Program-made: the position numbers and the translations under genes
Source of the DNA: a virus
Direction: 5' to 3' (one strand)
DNA: 35,466 bases
IMG/VR virus record: IMGVR_UViG_3300042397_000461
Span: 1-35,466 of that record
Shown here: one piece after another, positions 21,147-30,681 of the stretch
Numbering within the stretch: the first letter of the stretch is position 1
How the letters are laid out: each line of letters starts with the position of its first letter
Notes under the pieces: generated by a model
Seen by the model: only the letters and a program-made list of their open reading frames with translations
Database searches by the model: none
Told to the model about the DNA's origin: nothing

Positions 21147-22705
21147 TGCCAATTACATTAGTAGAACAACCACAATCACATACACCTATCTATAATGATA
21201 TGGTAACAATAATGGGTAGCACAATAGTGAGTAACCCTAAATTTTTATTTTGTTTAGATGTTGAGATAATTATTGAACCAAGTACAACTCAATATTTAGG
21301 AAGGCTTAAAACACCAGCAACAGTTGATTTGAATACCTCATTTAGTCGAGGATATTTTAACATAAAAGAATTATTAAAGGCGAGTAACTTTTTTCAGACT
21401 AAACGAAATTATTTATTAGCAGATATTTCTCATTCAATAAGGTTAACACCCGGAGAAGAATACGCAGCAAGTGCAAGTGGTACTCCTGTATACTATCCAA
21501 GTTCATCAGTTATTAATTATGTAGGGTTTAATGGTGCGTTAAGATTAAACGAGTTTAGGCAATTCGTTCCAACCGACTTAATCAACACAGGAACAATAGC
21601 TGCATCAAGTGGGATAGGTCAGTATATTATGAGCAGTTATACTCAACCTAAAAATATTCTAAGGTCAACATTAAATGAATTGACATTCTTATGCAATGGC
21701 GGTACGAATACTCGTGCAATAGTTAGCTATTATAATGGTAACGCATTAATAAGTACTCAAACGGTAGCAGTAACAACGGCAAATAGAACGGATATAACAA
21801 TTAATGCAAGTTATAACGCATTAGCTGTGCCACCAACTACAAATAAAATAGGGGTAAGGTTAGAGCGAATAAGCAATGGTGAGTGGTTAAGTCCTCAATA
21901 TGAGTACAATTTAGTAGATGCGTGTAGCAAATACCCAACATTAAACGTATACTTTCAAAACAAATGGGGTGGATATGACTCGTTTATCTTCAATAAAAAG
22001 TCAACCAAGCGAGATAGCATCAACCGCAAGACCTATCAAAAGCAAGACAGGTATTTTAGTGGGTACAATTCGTATGACCCTGCAATAAGGACTTACGATT
22101 CAGAAATTAAAACACGCCACACGTTAAGTACCGATTGGGTAACTGAGGAAGAAATGACTTGGTTAAGTGAGTTAGTGGAATCAAACAACGTTCAGTTTAG
22201 TTATGACAGTGAGTTTGTGTTAGGGAGTAAGTCAAGTTTTAATTTAAGAATAGGCAAGTCTCAAAATAACGAATGGGAAATATTAAATACTACAACAGTA
22301 ACAGCAACTAAAAGCGGTGGAGTTTCATTATCAATGACATTAAATCCAAATGAATTAATTTATGGTGATGGTACAGAGTTGTTTGATGCGTATAATCCTG
22401 AAATTTCAGGAAGCAATTGGGCTACATATTTTGATATTGATGCAAGCGGAGTAGATGCTAATAACATATTATTAAAGTTCACCGCAAAAGAAAGAGGAAC
22501 ATCGTTTAATTTAACAGGTATAACTACTACTGGTCAAGCAAATGTAACTAACTATGTTAATGGTGTGAATGATGTAATTCCAAATACTATCCCAATACAA
22601 ATAGAAGACACATCGTTTGAGTTCAAGACACGAGATAACGACAAACTATTTCAGTTGACAATTAACGCAGTAGAAACATCAGTATATAACAGACAGAACT
22701 TATAA
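21146..22705 (+). CDS. Tail structural protein, possibly distal tail
   Basis: The protein has 519 residues and shares one base with its neighbours on both sides. Beta-rich, many Thr, Ser and Asn; DVEIIIEPSTTQYLGRLKTP near 35-54 and YSGYNSYDPAIRTYDSEIK-like segments in the middle. Position between tail completion and a large tail protein, before the tape measure gene. The family is common in Bacteroidota phages but not characterised. I cannot name its exact place in the tail. Confidence 0.65.
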   Translation: MPITLVEQPQSHTPIYNDMVTIMGSTIVSNPKFLFCLDVEIIIEPSTTQYLGRLKTPATVDLNTSFSRGYFNIKELLKASNFFQTKRNYLLADISHSIRLTPGEEYAASASGTPVYYPSSSVINYVGFNGALRLNEFRQFVPTDLINTGTIAASSGIGQYIMSSYTQPKNILRSTLNELTFLCNGGTNTRAIVSYYNGNALISTQTVAVTTANRTDITINASYNALAVPPTTNKIGVRLERISNGEWLSPQYEYNLVDACSKYPTLNVYFQNKWGGYDSFIFNKKSTKRDSINRKTYQKQDRYFSGYNSYDPAIRTYDSEIKTRHTLSTDWVTEEEMTWLSELVESNNVQFSYDSEFVLGSKSSFNLRIGKSQNNEWEILNTTTVTATKSGGVSLSMTLNPNELIYGDGTELFDAYNPEISGSNWATYFDIDASGVDANNILLKFTAKERGTSFNLTGITTTGQANVTNYVNGVNDVIPNTIPIQIEDTSFEFKTRDNDKLFQLTINAVETSVYNRQNL

Positions 22706-24864
22706 TGCAAACCACACTATACATAGGAGGGGTTAATGTTGACTTGTTTGAAGATGAGCCAATACTCGTTAACTATTCTTTGACTGATGTTAAAGAGCCT
22801 GCAAGCCGTAAGGTATCGCACACTAAAACAATCACGCTACCTAACACGGCAAACAATGCACAGATATTTAAACAGCTATTTGTCATCAATAAGGATAACT
22901 CAATAAGCGGTTATGACCCAAACATTCGCGTAGTTGCATTTGTAGAGAATGGAAGTGGCAATTGTATATCGGGTTACTTTCAGTTAACAGGAATAACCAA
23001 GACAGGATCCGATATAAAATATACCGGTGTGATTTATGCGGATGAGAAAAACTTGTTTGCTCAAATGGGCGATAGTTTTATTCAAGGAAACCCAAACCCT
23101 GCCAATGATGTTGACTTAGACATCGGAACAACTCCATTAACTTACCGACCTGCTGATTATCAAAAAGCGTTTGCAAATGGATTTGTGGCAAGTGGAAGTG
23201 CAGCCGAATTATTTACAATTGATACAGGTACTAATACAGCACAACCAACTACTCCATTTTACAACATACCATTCACTAACCTGCGTATGGCTATGAAGTT
23301 TAAGCATATTTGGGATAGGATATTTGCAAAGTACAACACCACATATTCGAGTACGTTTTTAAATACCACAAGGTTTAGAAGTATGGTGTACTTAGATACA
23401 CATAAGACCGCCAATTTAAGCACAGGACAGTTAAACAATATAGTTGCAGCGGTTAATAGAACAACCAATACAGCATATCAAAATACAGCAGGTATATTTG
23501 TAAAAGTTATTTTTAATAACGAAACACAAGATGTAGGTAATAGGTATAACACAAGTACAGGTGTATATACACCTAACTCAACACGTAACTTTACATTTTC
23601 AACTAACTTAAAAGTAAGGTCAAGAATAAGAGCAACAGCCACAAGTTCAGGCATGTTTTCAGTTCCTATTCCAATAGACATTAATGTAAGATTTAGAAAG
23701 AATTTTGTAGATATTCCTGGTTCAGCAGCAGTAAGACAAATAATATGGATACCAGCAGGTACTATTAATGTTGGGGAAACATTTGAGTATGATATGTCTG
23801 TTCCGTCTGCAATTTCTTTACCTTTTGAAAAAACTTGGGATGCGCAATCAGGTGATGTTATTGAAATAGTAATTACAAGTTCAACAGTTACACCTGAGTT
23901 AACAAGTGATGTAATGATTATGACAGATTCAACTGCATTATTTAGACCTGAAAAAAACCAACTTGCATTAAACGATACTTACAACAAGAATAGTTTACCT
24001 GCAAGCCAACATAAGCAAAAGGATTTTATAATCGATGTGCTAAGAATGTTTAACCTCTACTTACTTTGGGATGGTGTTAACTACATAATTGAGCCACGAG
24101 ATAACTTTTACACGTTAGGCACGCAGTTGGATTGGACTCAAAAGATAGACAGGTCGCAAGAAATAACAATCACGCCTGTTGGTCAATTGAATTGGAGGCA
24201 GATTCAATTCATGGCAAAGAAGGATGCGGACTATTATTCAGACCAATACGCCACAAACAATAAAGAGGTTTATGGTCAGCAGAATGTATTTAATCAAAAC
24301 CAATTTATAACCGAAACTAAAAAGGTTGAGTTAACATTTGCACCACCATTGTCGGTAAGTAAAGAGGCTAACTACCCAAAGTTACAACACATTTACAAAT
24401 TAAACAACGGAGTAGCTGAAGCTATTGATGGATTACCGCGTTACGGATATTGGGCAGGGTGGAAAGAGGAAGGCAATGTGTTTAGTCAAATAACAGGTGC
24501 AGGTGCTAATGTAGAATATAATGGTTATGCTTATGTTGGAGAGTTTGATGACCCGATTGCACCAACCTTTAGTGTGTTATTCGGACCACCAAGAGAAGTG
24601 TATTACAGAACATTCGGAACATTAGCGATAACTGATAACGATTTGTACTCCGCGTACTACCAAAACGAGTTGATGAACCAAGTAAGTGAAAATGCAAAGT
24701 TGATTACTTGCTATGTTTATTTGACACCACTTGAGATTAACAACTTAAAACTTTATGACTTGGTGGTAGTGGATGGAGTAAACTGCATCATATCTAAAAT
24801 AAGTGATTACAATACAACAACCATTCAGCCTACACAGGTTGAGTTAATTCAATTCATACAATAA
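22705..24864 (+). CDS. Tail/baseplate hub-like structural protein
   Basis: The protein has 719 residues. Start MQTTLYIGGVNVDLFEDEPI. The C-terminal part has NLYLLWDGVNYIIEPRDNFY and LDWTQKIDRSQEITITP, which reads like the beta-sandwich and hub portions of Bacteroidota-phage baseplate proteins. It is the largest tail protein apart from the joined fibre. It could carry host-contact or DNA-ejection functions. No enzyme motif seen. Confidence 0.65.
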   Translation: MQTTLYIGGVNVDLFEDEPILVNYSLTDVKEPASRKVSHTKTITLPNTANNAQIFKQLFVINKDNSISGYDPNIRVVAFVENGSGNCISGYFQLTGITKTGSDIKYTGVIYADEKNLFAQMGDSFIQGNPNPANDVDLDIGTTPLTYRPADYQKAFANGFVASGSAAELFTIDTGTNTAQPTTPFYNIPFTNLRMAMKFKHIWDRIFAKYNTTYSSTFLNTTRFRSMVYLDTHKTANLSTGQLNNIVAAVNRTTNTAYQNTAGIFVKVIFNNETQDVGNRYNTSTGVYTPNSTRNFTFSTNLKVRSRIRATATSSGMFSVPIPIDINVRFRKNFVDIPGSAAVRQIIWIPAGTINVGETFEYDMSVPSAISLPFEKTWDAQSGDVIEIVITSSTVTPELTSDVMIMTDSTALFRPEKNQLALNDTYNKNSLPASQHKQKDFIIDVLRMFNLYLLWDGVNYIIEPRDNFYTLGTQLDWTQKIDRSQEITITPVGQLNWRQIQFMAKKDADYYSDQYATNNKEVYGQQNVFNQNQFITETKKVELTFAPPLSVSKEANYPKLQHIYKLNNGVAEAIDGLPRYGYWAGWKEEGNVFSQITGAGANVEYNGYAYVGEFDDPIAPTFSVLFGPPREVYYRTFGTLAITDNDLYSAYYQNELMNQVSENAKLITCYVYLTPLEINNLKLYDLVVVDGVNCIISKISDYNTTTIQPTQVELIQFIQ

Positions 24865-26618
24865 TGACGGAAAAAATAGTATTTGAAACCGAAGTAAAAA
24901 CAGGCAATAGTGGTTCATCGGTTAAAGGATTAAAGACTGAGTTAAGAGAATTAACTAAGGCGTTAGGTACACTTGAACAAGGTAGTGATGCGTTTAACCA
25001 AGCAGCTAAAAGAGCAGGTCAATTAAAGGAACAGATACGTGGAATAAATGATGCAATAGATGATGCTGACCCTGAGAAGAAGTTTGGTCCATTTAGTAGA
25101 ACGGTACAAGGATTAGCAGGTGGATTTGCAGCAGCACAAGGTGCGATGGCTTTGTTTGGTAGTGAGAGCGAAGACTTAGAAAAGACACTTGTAAAAGTAC
25201 AAGGTGCAATGGCACTAAGTCAAGGTATCAATTCACTAATGGAGTTTAAAAATGATTTTAAAGACTTAGGCAAAATAGTGTCAGGTCAAGTTGTTAAGGC
25301 GTTTACTACTTTAAAAGGTGCATTAATCGCCACAGGTATAGGAGCGTTGGTTGTTACACTTGGTACATTAATAGTTAATTGGAAAGAATTTAGCAAAGCA
25401 ATTACAGATGCGTTTCCAGGTTTTAAAGTTGTAACAGACTTCTTTAGTAATATAAGGCAGATTGGTGTTGGTACATTAAAAGGTTTAGTTGAAGGATTTA
25501 AGGTTGTGGGTGATGTAGTTGCTAAACTATTTGAAGGAGATTTTTCAGGTGCAATTGATTCTGCAAAAGAGTTTGGCGAGAGAGTAGCAGTAGCATACAA
25601 TGAAGGTTATGCAGAGGAAGACAGAAAAATTAAAATAGAGAACGGATTAAAAGACCGAAAGTTTGCACTTGATTTAGAAGAAGCAAAAGGCAAAGATGTA
25701 AGAGCCAAGCGTTTACAATTGCTTAAAGATGAATTATCTATATTAGAAAAAGGCAGTGAGGAATACAATGCTAAACTAATAGAGATTGAAACACTACGAA
25801 CTGAAATAAGAAAAGATGCTGCTGAAAAAGAAAAAGAACGTTTAAAAAAAATAAAAGATGATGAGCAAAAGGCATTTGATGAAAGAATGGCAAGGCTCAA
25901 ACTTGAACTTGAAGCTAATAGCGCAGTAGCAAATTCTAAAGTAGAAAATGCACGTAGAGAATATAATAAAACAAAAGAATATTATGATAACAAAATAAAA
26001 CAACTTGAAGATTTAAGAACAAGAGCATTTGCTGAGCTAGCTGATGATAAAATATCATTTGATCAAAGAAGAAAAAACTTAGATGATTATTTAGAAGCAG
26101 GATTAATTTCACAAAAAGAATATTCTGATGCATCAGTAAAAATATCAGAAGAAGAAAAAAAGGCTAAGATAGATGGATTAAAGCAATTAGGTGCAGCAAT
26201 GGGTGGCTTTGCTGAATTAGCTGGTAGAGAAACAGCAGCAGGTAAAGCATTAGCAGTTGCTCAAGCTACAATAGATACTTATGTTTCAGCAGGTTCTGCA
26301 TACGCAGCAGCAGCAAAAATAGACCCAATTGTATTAGCCCCATTAGCAGCAGCAGGTGCAATAGCTGCAGGTTTGGCTCGTGTAAAAGCTATTGTGTCGG
26401 TTAAAGTACCGGGAGGAAATAACAGCGCACCACCAAGTTCAGCAGCAGCAGCAACAGGAACAGTACCACAATTCAACCCAGCAGTAGCACAACAAGTACA
26501 AGGAGGTGGAGATGTTCAATTAGGAATGAAACCGCAAAAGGTATATGTAGTAGAGAGCGACATACGAGGCACAATGAATAAGGTTGATGTAATAGAGGCT
26601 AACGCTACAATAGGATAA
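24864..26618 (+). CDS. Tail tape measure protein
   Basis: The protein has 584 residues. Helical throughout: N-terminal KTELRELTKALGTLEQGS near 25-42, a hydrophobic segment about 150-168 (ALIATGIGALVVTLGTLI), long coiled coil about 255-430 (many K, E, R), and an Ala-rich C-terminal membrane-like region about 455-510. These are the marks of tape measure proteins, which set tail length and help DNA entry. The short length would mean a short siphovirus tail. A terminator follows directly. Confidence 0.85.
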   Translation: MTEKIVFETEVKTGNSGSSVKGLKTELRELTKALGTLEQGSDAFNQAAKRAGQLKEQIRGINDAIDDADPEKKFGPFSRTVQGLAGGFAAAQGAMALFGSESEDLEKTLVKVQGAMALSQGINSLMEFKNDFKDLGKIVSGQVVKAFTTLKGALIATGIGALVVTLGTLIVNWKEFSKAITDAFPGFKVVTDFFSNIRQIGVGTLKGLVEGFKVVGDVVAKLFEGDFSGAIDSAKEFGERVAVAYNEGYAEEDRKIKIENGLKDRKFALDLEEAKGKDVRAKRLQLLKDELSILEKGSEEYNAKLIEIETLRTEIRKDAAEKEKERLKKIKDDEQKAFDERMARLKLELEANSAVANSKVENARREYNKTKEYYDNKIKQLEDLRTRAFAELADDKISFDQRRKNLDDYLEAGLISQKEYSDASVKISEEEKKAKIDGLKQLGAAMGGFAELAGRETAAGKALAVAQATIDTYVSAGSAYAAAAKIDPIVLAPLAAAGAIAAGLARVKAIVSVKVPGGNNSAPPSSAAAATGTVPQFNPAVAQQVQGGGDVQLGMKPQKVYVVESDIRGTMNKVDVIEANATIG

Positions 26619-26622
26619 AACA

Positions 26623-26654
26623 AAAAAGCCACACGATAGGAGTGCGGCTTTCTT
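26623..26654 (+). terminator. Intrinsic terminator after the tape measure gene
   Basis: AAAGCC (26625-26630) pairs with GGCTTT (26646-26651), one A-C mismatch, CAC/GTG continuing, then T-rich. Loop of 7 bases. It separates the tail block from the head block. Confidence 0.75.
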
Positions 26655-26772
26655 GTAAAGTTTAATAAAAGATGCAAATGGGAAAAGAACGATACCGCCT
26701 ATCAACTCGGCACAACAAAAGTAAACTCTTTTTTGATAAAAGCAAATTAAATTAAAAAATATATTTAAGAAT

Positions 26773-27402
26773 ATGGATAAGTTACCGATATACAGGTTTT
26801 ACGTTCCCGAAGATGATGAAGAAATAGGAGTTAGTGCGGTTGCATTAGTAGACTATCCTGCAATCGAAATGAATTGGCAAGCGTTTAACGATAACAGGTT
26901 GACATTTAAAGCCGATACCGAAAAGCGAATTATAAGCGGACCGCTAATGGTAGCCGATTTGCCGATTTATCGCAGAGATGAAACAGGCGAATACTACGGA
27001 GTGTTCACGGCTGAAGACATTTACAACATCGTTAAAAAGTTTTTCCGCAATAACAACACAGCACAGGTTAACATGATGCACGATAGTGAATTGATGGTTA
27101 AAGATGTGTACATGATTGAGAGTTTTATTATAGACAAGAAGCGTGGTGTGTATTCACCTGCTGGTTACAACTTAACAGAGGGCAGTTGGTTTGGTTCATT
27201 CAAAGTAGATAACGATGATGTGTGGGAGAACTACATTAAGAGCGGAGATTTTAAAGGGTTTAGTGTAGAAGGTTTATTCAAAACAATAAAGATGACCGAC
27301 AAACCGAAATCAGTAATTGATGAGATTATTGATGTAGTTAAAAACGTAGATGCAAGCAAAGTGGAGATGGCAAGAGAGATACTCAAAAAAGCAAATATTT
27401 AA
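26773..27402 (+). CDS. XkdF-like phage serine protease (prohead protease)
   Basis: The protein has 209 residues. IISGPLMVADLPIYRRDETG near 55-74, GEYYGVFTAEDIYNIVKKFF near 74-93, then VNMMHDSELMVKDVYMIESF near 98-118 follow the pattern of XkdF-like proteins, which process the capsid/scaffold of phages. The position before the scaffold-like and capsid genes agrees. The ATG is preceded by TATATTTA and 5 bases (26760-26767), as at several other starts. Confidence 0.75.
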   Translation: MDKLPIYRFYVPEDDEEIGVSAVALVDYPAIEMNWQAFNDNRLTFKADTEKRIISGPLMVADLPIYRRDETGEYYGVFTAEDIYNIVKKFFRNNNTAQVNMMHDSELMVKDVYMIESFIIDKKRGVYSPAGYNLTEGSWFGSFKVDNDDVWENYIKSGDFKGFSVEGLFKTIKMTDKPKSVIDEIIDVVKNVDASKVEMAREILKKANI

Positions 27403-27421
27403 ACAATTTATATTTTAAAAC

Positions 27422-28012
27422 ATGACAAAGTCAGAAGCGTTAAGCAAAATTAAAAACTTATTGTTCGGAGAGCAAAAGTTTGAGCAAGCCAAGTTAGAAG
27501 ATGGCACAATAGTAATGTGGGAAGGGGAACTTGCCACAGGTACTGCATTAATCGTAGTAGCAGAAGATGGTACACAAATACCTGCACCTGATGCTGAACA
27601 CAAATTAGACGATGGTTCTATTGTATCAACCGTTGGTGGATTAGTAGTAACCGTTACACCTGCTGAAGCAGAAGAAGAAAAAGAGATTGAAGTTGAAGAC
27701 AAGAAAGAGGAAATGGCAAGCGAACTTGAAATGTATGTTGAAAAACTTGCAGAAAAGTTAGCAGCATTAGAAGTTAAGATTGAGGAAATGGGTAAGAAAC
27801 CTGAAGCGATGAGTACAGAAGATGTGAACGCAAAGGTTGATGCTATCAATACCGAAATTGCATCTAAATTTAATGCAGTTATCGACTTAGTTTCTAAAAT
27901 TTCAAATGAACCAGCGGCATCACCTGTACAACCTGTAAAGTCAGGATTCAAAAAAGAAAGCAAAAACTCGATTGAAGATATAGCAAAAGCAATTCAAAAT
28001 TTAAATAAATAA
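27422..28012 (+). CDS. Scaffold-like protein
   Basis: The protein has 196 residues. The N-terminal part is beta-rich (LEDGTIVMWEGELATGTALIV), then a strongly acidic stretch (PAEAEEEKEIEVEDKKEEM near 81-99), a coiled coil (about 100-130), and a C-terminal segment rich in Lys. Located between protease and capsid genes, this is where scaffolds lie; the charged helical body fits. The N-terminal beta part might be a decoration-like fold. Starts after TATATTTT and 5 bases. Confidence 0.6.
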   Translation: MTKSEALSKIKNLLFGEQKFEQAKLEDGTIVMWEGELATGTALIVVAEDGTQIPAPDAEHKLDDGSIVSTVGGLVVTVTPAEAEEEKEIEVEDKKEEMASELEMYVEKLAEKLAALEVKIEEMGKKPEAMSTEDVNAKVDAINTEIASKFNAVIDLVSKISNEPAASPVQPVKSGFKKESKNSIEDIAKAIQNLNK

Positions 28013-28016
28013 AAAA

Positions 28017-28955
28017 ATGGCATTTAATGTAACAGGTCTAACAAATTGGACCAAAGCAAACGAAACAACATTAATCACAAAGTCTTTATTCAAAGCAAAG
28101 ACTGCGACTTTAATGACAAAATTAACAGGTGTTAAATCATCTATGCAAATCCCTACCTTAGCTAAGAACGTTGTGTTCCAAGCAGGTGGTACTTGTGGAT
28201 TCAACGCAAGTGGTGACACTTCAATCACAAGCAGAAACGTAACTATCGGTAAAATTTCTGTACAAGAAGAATGGTGTGTGAAAGATTTGGAAACTAAGTA
28301 CACTCAGTTATTATTAACTAACGGTTCTTACTACGAGTCTTTACCGGGTGGAATCGAAGCAGCTATTGTTGAGCAAACAACTGGTCAAATCGCTGAAAGC
28401 ATCGAAACTGCAATTTGGCAAGGTGACACTGCAAGTGTAAATGTTAACTTGAACAAATTTGATGGCTTACAAAAAATCATCGGAGCAGCAGCAGGTGTAG
28501 TAAATGCAAACGTATCAACTTACATCACTCCTGTAACTGCAATCACTTCAACTAACATCCTTTCAATAGTAGATGCAATTTACACTGCTATCCCTGTTGC
28601 TATCTTAGACAAAGAAGATTTGCATTTATTCATGGGTAACGATGTTTATCGTTTATACCAATTAGCATTGAAGAACGCAAACCTATTCCATTATGTAGGT
28701 AATAGCGATACTGATGTAGCTTTCACTCATCCAGGTACTATGTTGAAGATTATGCCTGTTAACGGCTTAAACGGTACAAGTGACCTATATGTATTGCGTA
28801 CTTCAAATATGTTCTTAGGTGTTGACTTAGAAGGTGATGAAGACAGATTCAAAATGTGGTATTCAGAAGACTTTGATGTTGTTCGTTTCCGCTCTGAGTT
28901 CAAGTACGGTGTACAGATAGCTTTACCAGCAGAGGTAGTAAGATTTACAGTTTAA
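28017..28955 (+). CDS. Major capsid protein
   Basis: The protein has 312 residues, starting MAFNVTGLTNWTKAN. HK97-type features by position and composition: N-terminal helical arm, IPTLAKNVVFQAG near 43-55, mixed beta in the middle (GDTASVNVNLNKFDGLQKI), a C-terminal part with DRFKMWYSEDFDVVRFRSEFKYGVQ near 282-306. It follows protease and scaffold-like genes and is followed by a strong hairpin. The family is common among Bacteroidota phages. No other gene here is a better capsid candidate. Confidence 0.8.
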   Translation: MAFNVTGLTNWTKANETTLITKSLFKAKTATLMTKLTGVKSSMQIPTLAKNVVFQAGGTCGFNASGDTSITSRNVTIGKISVQEEWCVKDLETKYTQLLLTNGSYYESLPGGIEAAIVEQTTGQIAESIETAIWQGDTASVNVNLNKFDGLQKIIGAAAGVVNANVSTYITPVTAITSTNILSIVDAIYTAIPVAILDKEDLHLFMGNDVYRLYQLALKNANLFHYVGNSDTDVAFTHPGTMLKIMPVNGLNGTSDLYVLRTSNMFLGVDLEGDEDRFKMWYSEDFDVVRFRSEFKYGVQIALPAEVVRFTV

Positions 28956-28962
28956 TAACAAT

Positions 28963-28984
28963 GGGGAGTATTAATTTACTCCCC
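28963..28984 (+). terminator. Strong hairpin after the capsid gene, partial terminator
   Basis: GGGGAGTA (28963-28970) with TACTCCCC (28977-28984), perfect 8 bp, 6-base loop, followed by TTTAATAATTT rather than a solid T run. Probably lets some transcription through. Confidence 0.6.
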
Positions 28985-29002
28985 TTTAATAATTTATAAA
29001 TT

Positions 29003-29515
29003 ATGCCATGTGCAATAACAAGTGGTTTTGCGTTAGATTGTAGAGATGTTGTTGGAGGTATAAAAAACCTTTACATCGCACCTTTATCAAGCGTAACAGC
29101 AGTATCACAAAACGCAAGCGGATATGTTACCGCTATAACAAAAACAGGTTTGTTTTACAAATATGAGTTATTGCCAAGAGGTGCAAACTCATTTACCGAA
29201 AACATACAAGCAGATCCTGCAACAGGTTCAGTAGCTTACGAGCCAACTATCGCTGCTGTGTTTTCTAAACTTAGCTATACAACCGCGCAAAAACTTGATT
29301 TAGTAATTAAGAACAGAATGGCTATTATAGTTGAGATGAAAGATGGCACGTTTTTCCTAACAGGCAAGGATGCAGGTATGGAAGTTAACGGAGGTACAGC
29401 AGCATCGGGTGCAGCAATGAATGAGTTTCAAGGTTACAGCCTTACATTTGGTGGAATGGAAAAAGCATTCAGCCCTGAAGTTAATCCATCAATCATAGCA
29501 GGATTACTAAGTTAA
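29003..29515 (+). CDS. Structural protein, possibly tail tube or decoration
   Basis: The protein has 170 residues. N-terminal PCAITSGFALDCRDVVGGI near 2-20, a Cys-containing motif common to a Bacteroidota-phage family; beta-rich with FFLTGKDAGMEVNGGTAASG near 117-136. In these phages a protein of this type is abundant in virions, perhaps the tail tube. Position directly after the capsid also allows a head decoration role. I rate both as open. Confidence 0.55.
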   Translation: MPCAITSGFALDCRDVVGGIKNLYIAPLSSVTAVSQNASGYVTAITKTGLFYKYELLPRGANSFTENIQADPATGSVAYEPTIAAVFSKLSYTTAQKLDLVIKNRMAIIVEMKDGTFFLTGKDAGMEVNGGTAASGAAMNEFQGYSLTFGGMEKAFSPEVNPSIIAGLLS

Positions 29516-29539
29516 GTTTACTTGTTTTTCATACAAATT

Positions 29540-29566
29540 AGCCTTGCATTTATGTGAGGCTTTTTT
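29540..29566 (+). terminator. Intrinsic terminator
   Basis: AGCCT (29540-29544) pairs with AGGCT (29557-29561), stem extended inward by wobble pairs, followed by T (29561-29566). Ends the capsid transcript. Confidence 0.75.
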
Positions 29567-29617
29567 GTTTTATGTCAATGTCATAACACTTTTTCGCAGA
29601 AAGTATATTTATGTGTA

Positions 29618-30100
29618 GTGATAAGGTTTGAAAAATATACAACAAACAAGGTAGTGGTAACATTAACGGAGAATAGCACAGCGACTAATCCGTTTTATCT
29701 GTTCCAATTTACCAACCAAACAAGCAACGTAGACTATTATTTTATAGCAACCGACCTATCTACCCACAAAGAAAGGTTTAATGAGTTTAGCGTAACCGAA
29801 AGGGACACACCGAACACTTTAGTAGGTCAAGTTGAGTTAGGGGATACAGGGTTTTACAACTATACTATTTATCAAACATCATTAAGTACACTTAGTGGTT
29901 TAACAAATGCAAGTCAAGCGGTTAATTCGATTGTTAAAGAAGTTGAGAAAGGCAAAGTTTGGGTAGTCCCAAGTGCTGATGCCAACTATATTTATAGCGG
30001 ACAAGATAGCACGGCAATAGTTTACAACCCTGATGACAATTTAATGACTGAGGATGGGTATTATTTATTACAAGAGAACGGTTTTTTAATAAACATATGA
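29618..30100 (+). CDS. Unknown structural protein
   Basis: The protein has 160 residues with a GTG start at 29618 (MIRFEKYTTNKVVVTL). Beta-rich; FNEFSVTERDTPNTLVGQVE near 50-69 and GDTGFYNYTIYQ near 72-83 resemble a small family found in Bacteroidota-phage structural modules. TATATTTA lies at 29604-29611, 6 bases before the start codon. It ends overlapping the next start. Confidence 0.6.
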   Translation: MIRFEKYTTNKVVVTLTENSTATNPFYLFQFTNQTSNVDYYFIATDLSTHKERFNEFSVTERDTPNTLVGQVELGDTGFYNYTIYQTSLSTLSGLTNASQAVNSIVKEVEKGKVWVVPSADANYIYSGQDSTAIVYNPDDNLMTEDGYYLLQENGFLINI

Positions 30101-30681
30101 GCAATAAAAAAATAAGTGAGTTAGAATTAGTAACGGCTAACGCAAGTGGTGACCAATTCCCATTGGTTCAGAATGGTGAAACAATGAAAACCACGTTAAG
30201 TAAAATAGCTACATACTTAGGTACTATATTTACAACAACTTCGGCAGTAGCTTCACAGATAGCAACAGCATTGACAGGATATGCAACACAAACTTATGCT
30301 GATAACGCATCAAATCAAGCAGTAGTAATTGCCAATGAATATACTGATGACCAAGTTGGAGGAAGACAAGTTGAATATAGGTTGACTTATACAGATACAG
30401 GAACTAATGTAGTAAGTATTAATGAGGAATCAGGGTTAGCAGTATTCACACAAATATTATCAAAGAAAACTAATGCTTATTACGAGGTTAACAATTCATT
30501 AGTAGCAGCAGGAGATAAAGTAGAGTGCCATTTATATTACACAGGTGCAGGTTTCCCAATTCTTATGCACTACAAAACTGAATTAGGTAAAATAAGATTT
30601 CACATTGGAAACCCAGCAGTAGATGGCGGAACAGGAGTTGATACAAATGCGAACTTAGAAATAACATTTAGACTTATATAA
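30097..30681 (+). CDS. Small virion protein with fibre-like N-terminus
   Basis: The protein has 194 residues. Start MSNKKISELELVTANASGDQ is the 'KISEL-x-x-A-x-x-x-x-GD-x-x-P-x-V' motif seen at the N-terminus of many phage tail/spike proteins. Helical coiled region (about 45-85), then a beta C-terminal domain (about 90-194, QVEYRLTYTDTGTN ...). Possibly a short spike or head fibre. Confidence 0.6.
   Translation: MSNKKISELELVTANASGDQFPLVQNGETMKTTLSKIATYLGTIFTTTSAVASQIATALTGYATQTYADNASNQAVVIANEYTDDQVGGRQVEYRLTYTDTGTNVVSINEESGLAVFTQILSKKTNAYYEVNNSLVAAGDKVECHLYYTGAGFPILMHYKTELGKIRFHIGNPAVDGGTGVDTNANLEITFRLI

Noticed and set aside
27415-27963. 182-residue minus-strand frame opposite the scaffold-like gene
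   Set aside because: Ser/Ala-rich shadow of an acidic coiled-coil gene; the + strand frame fits the head operon.
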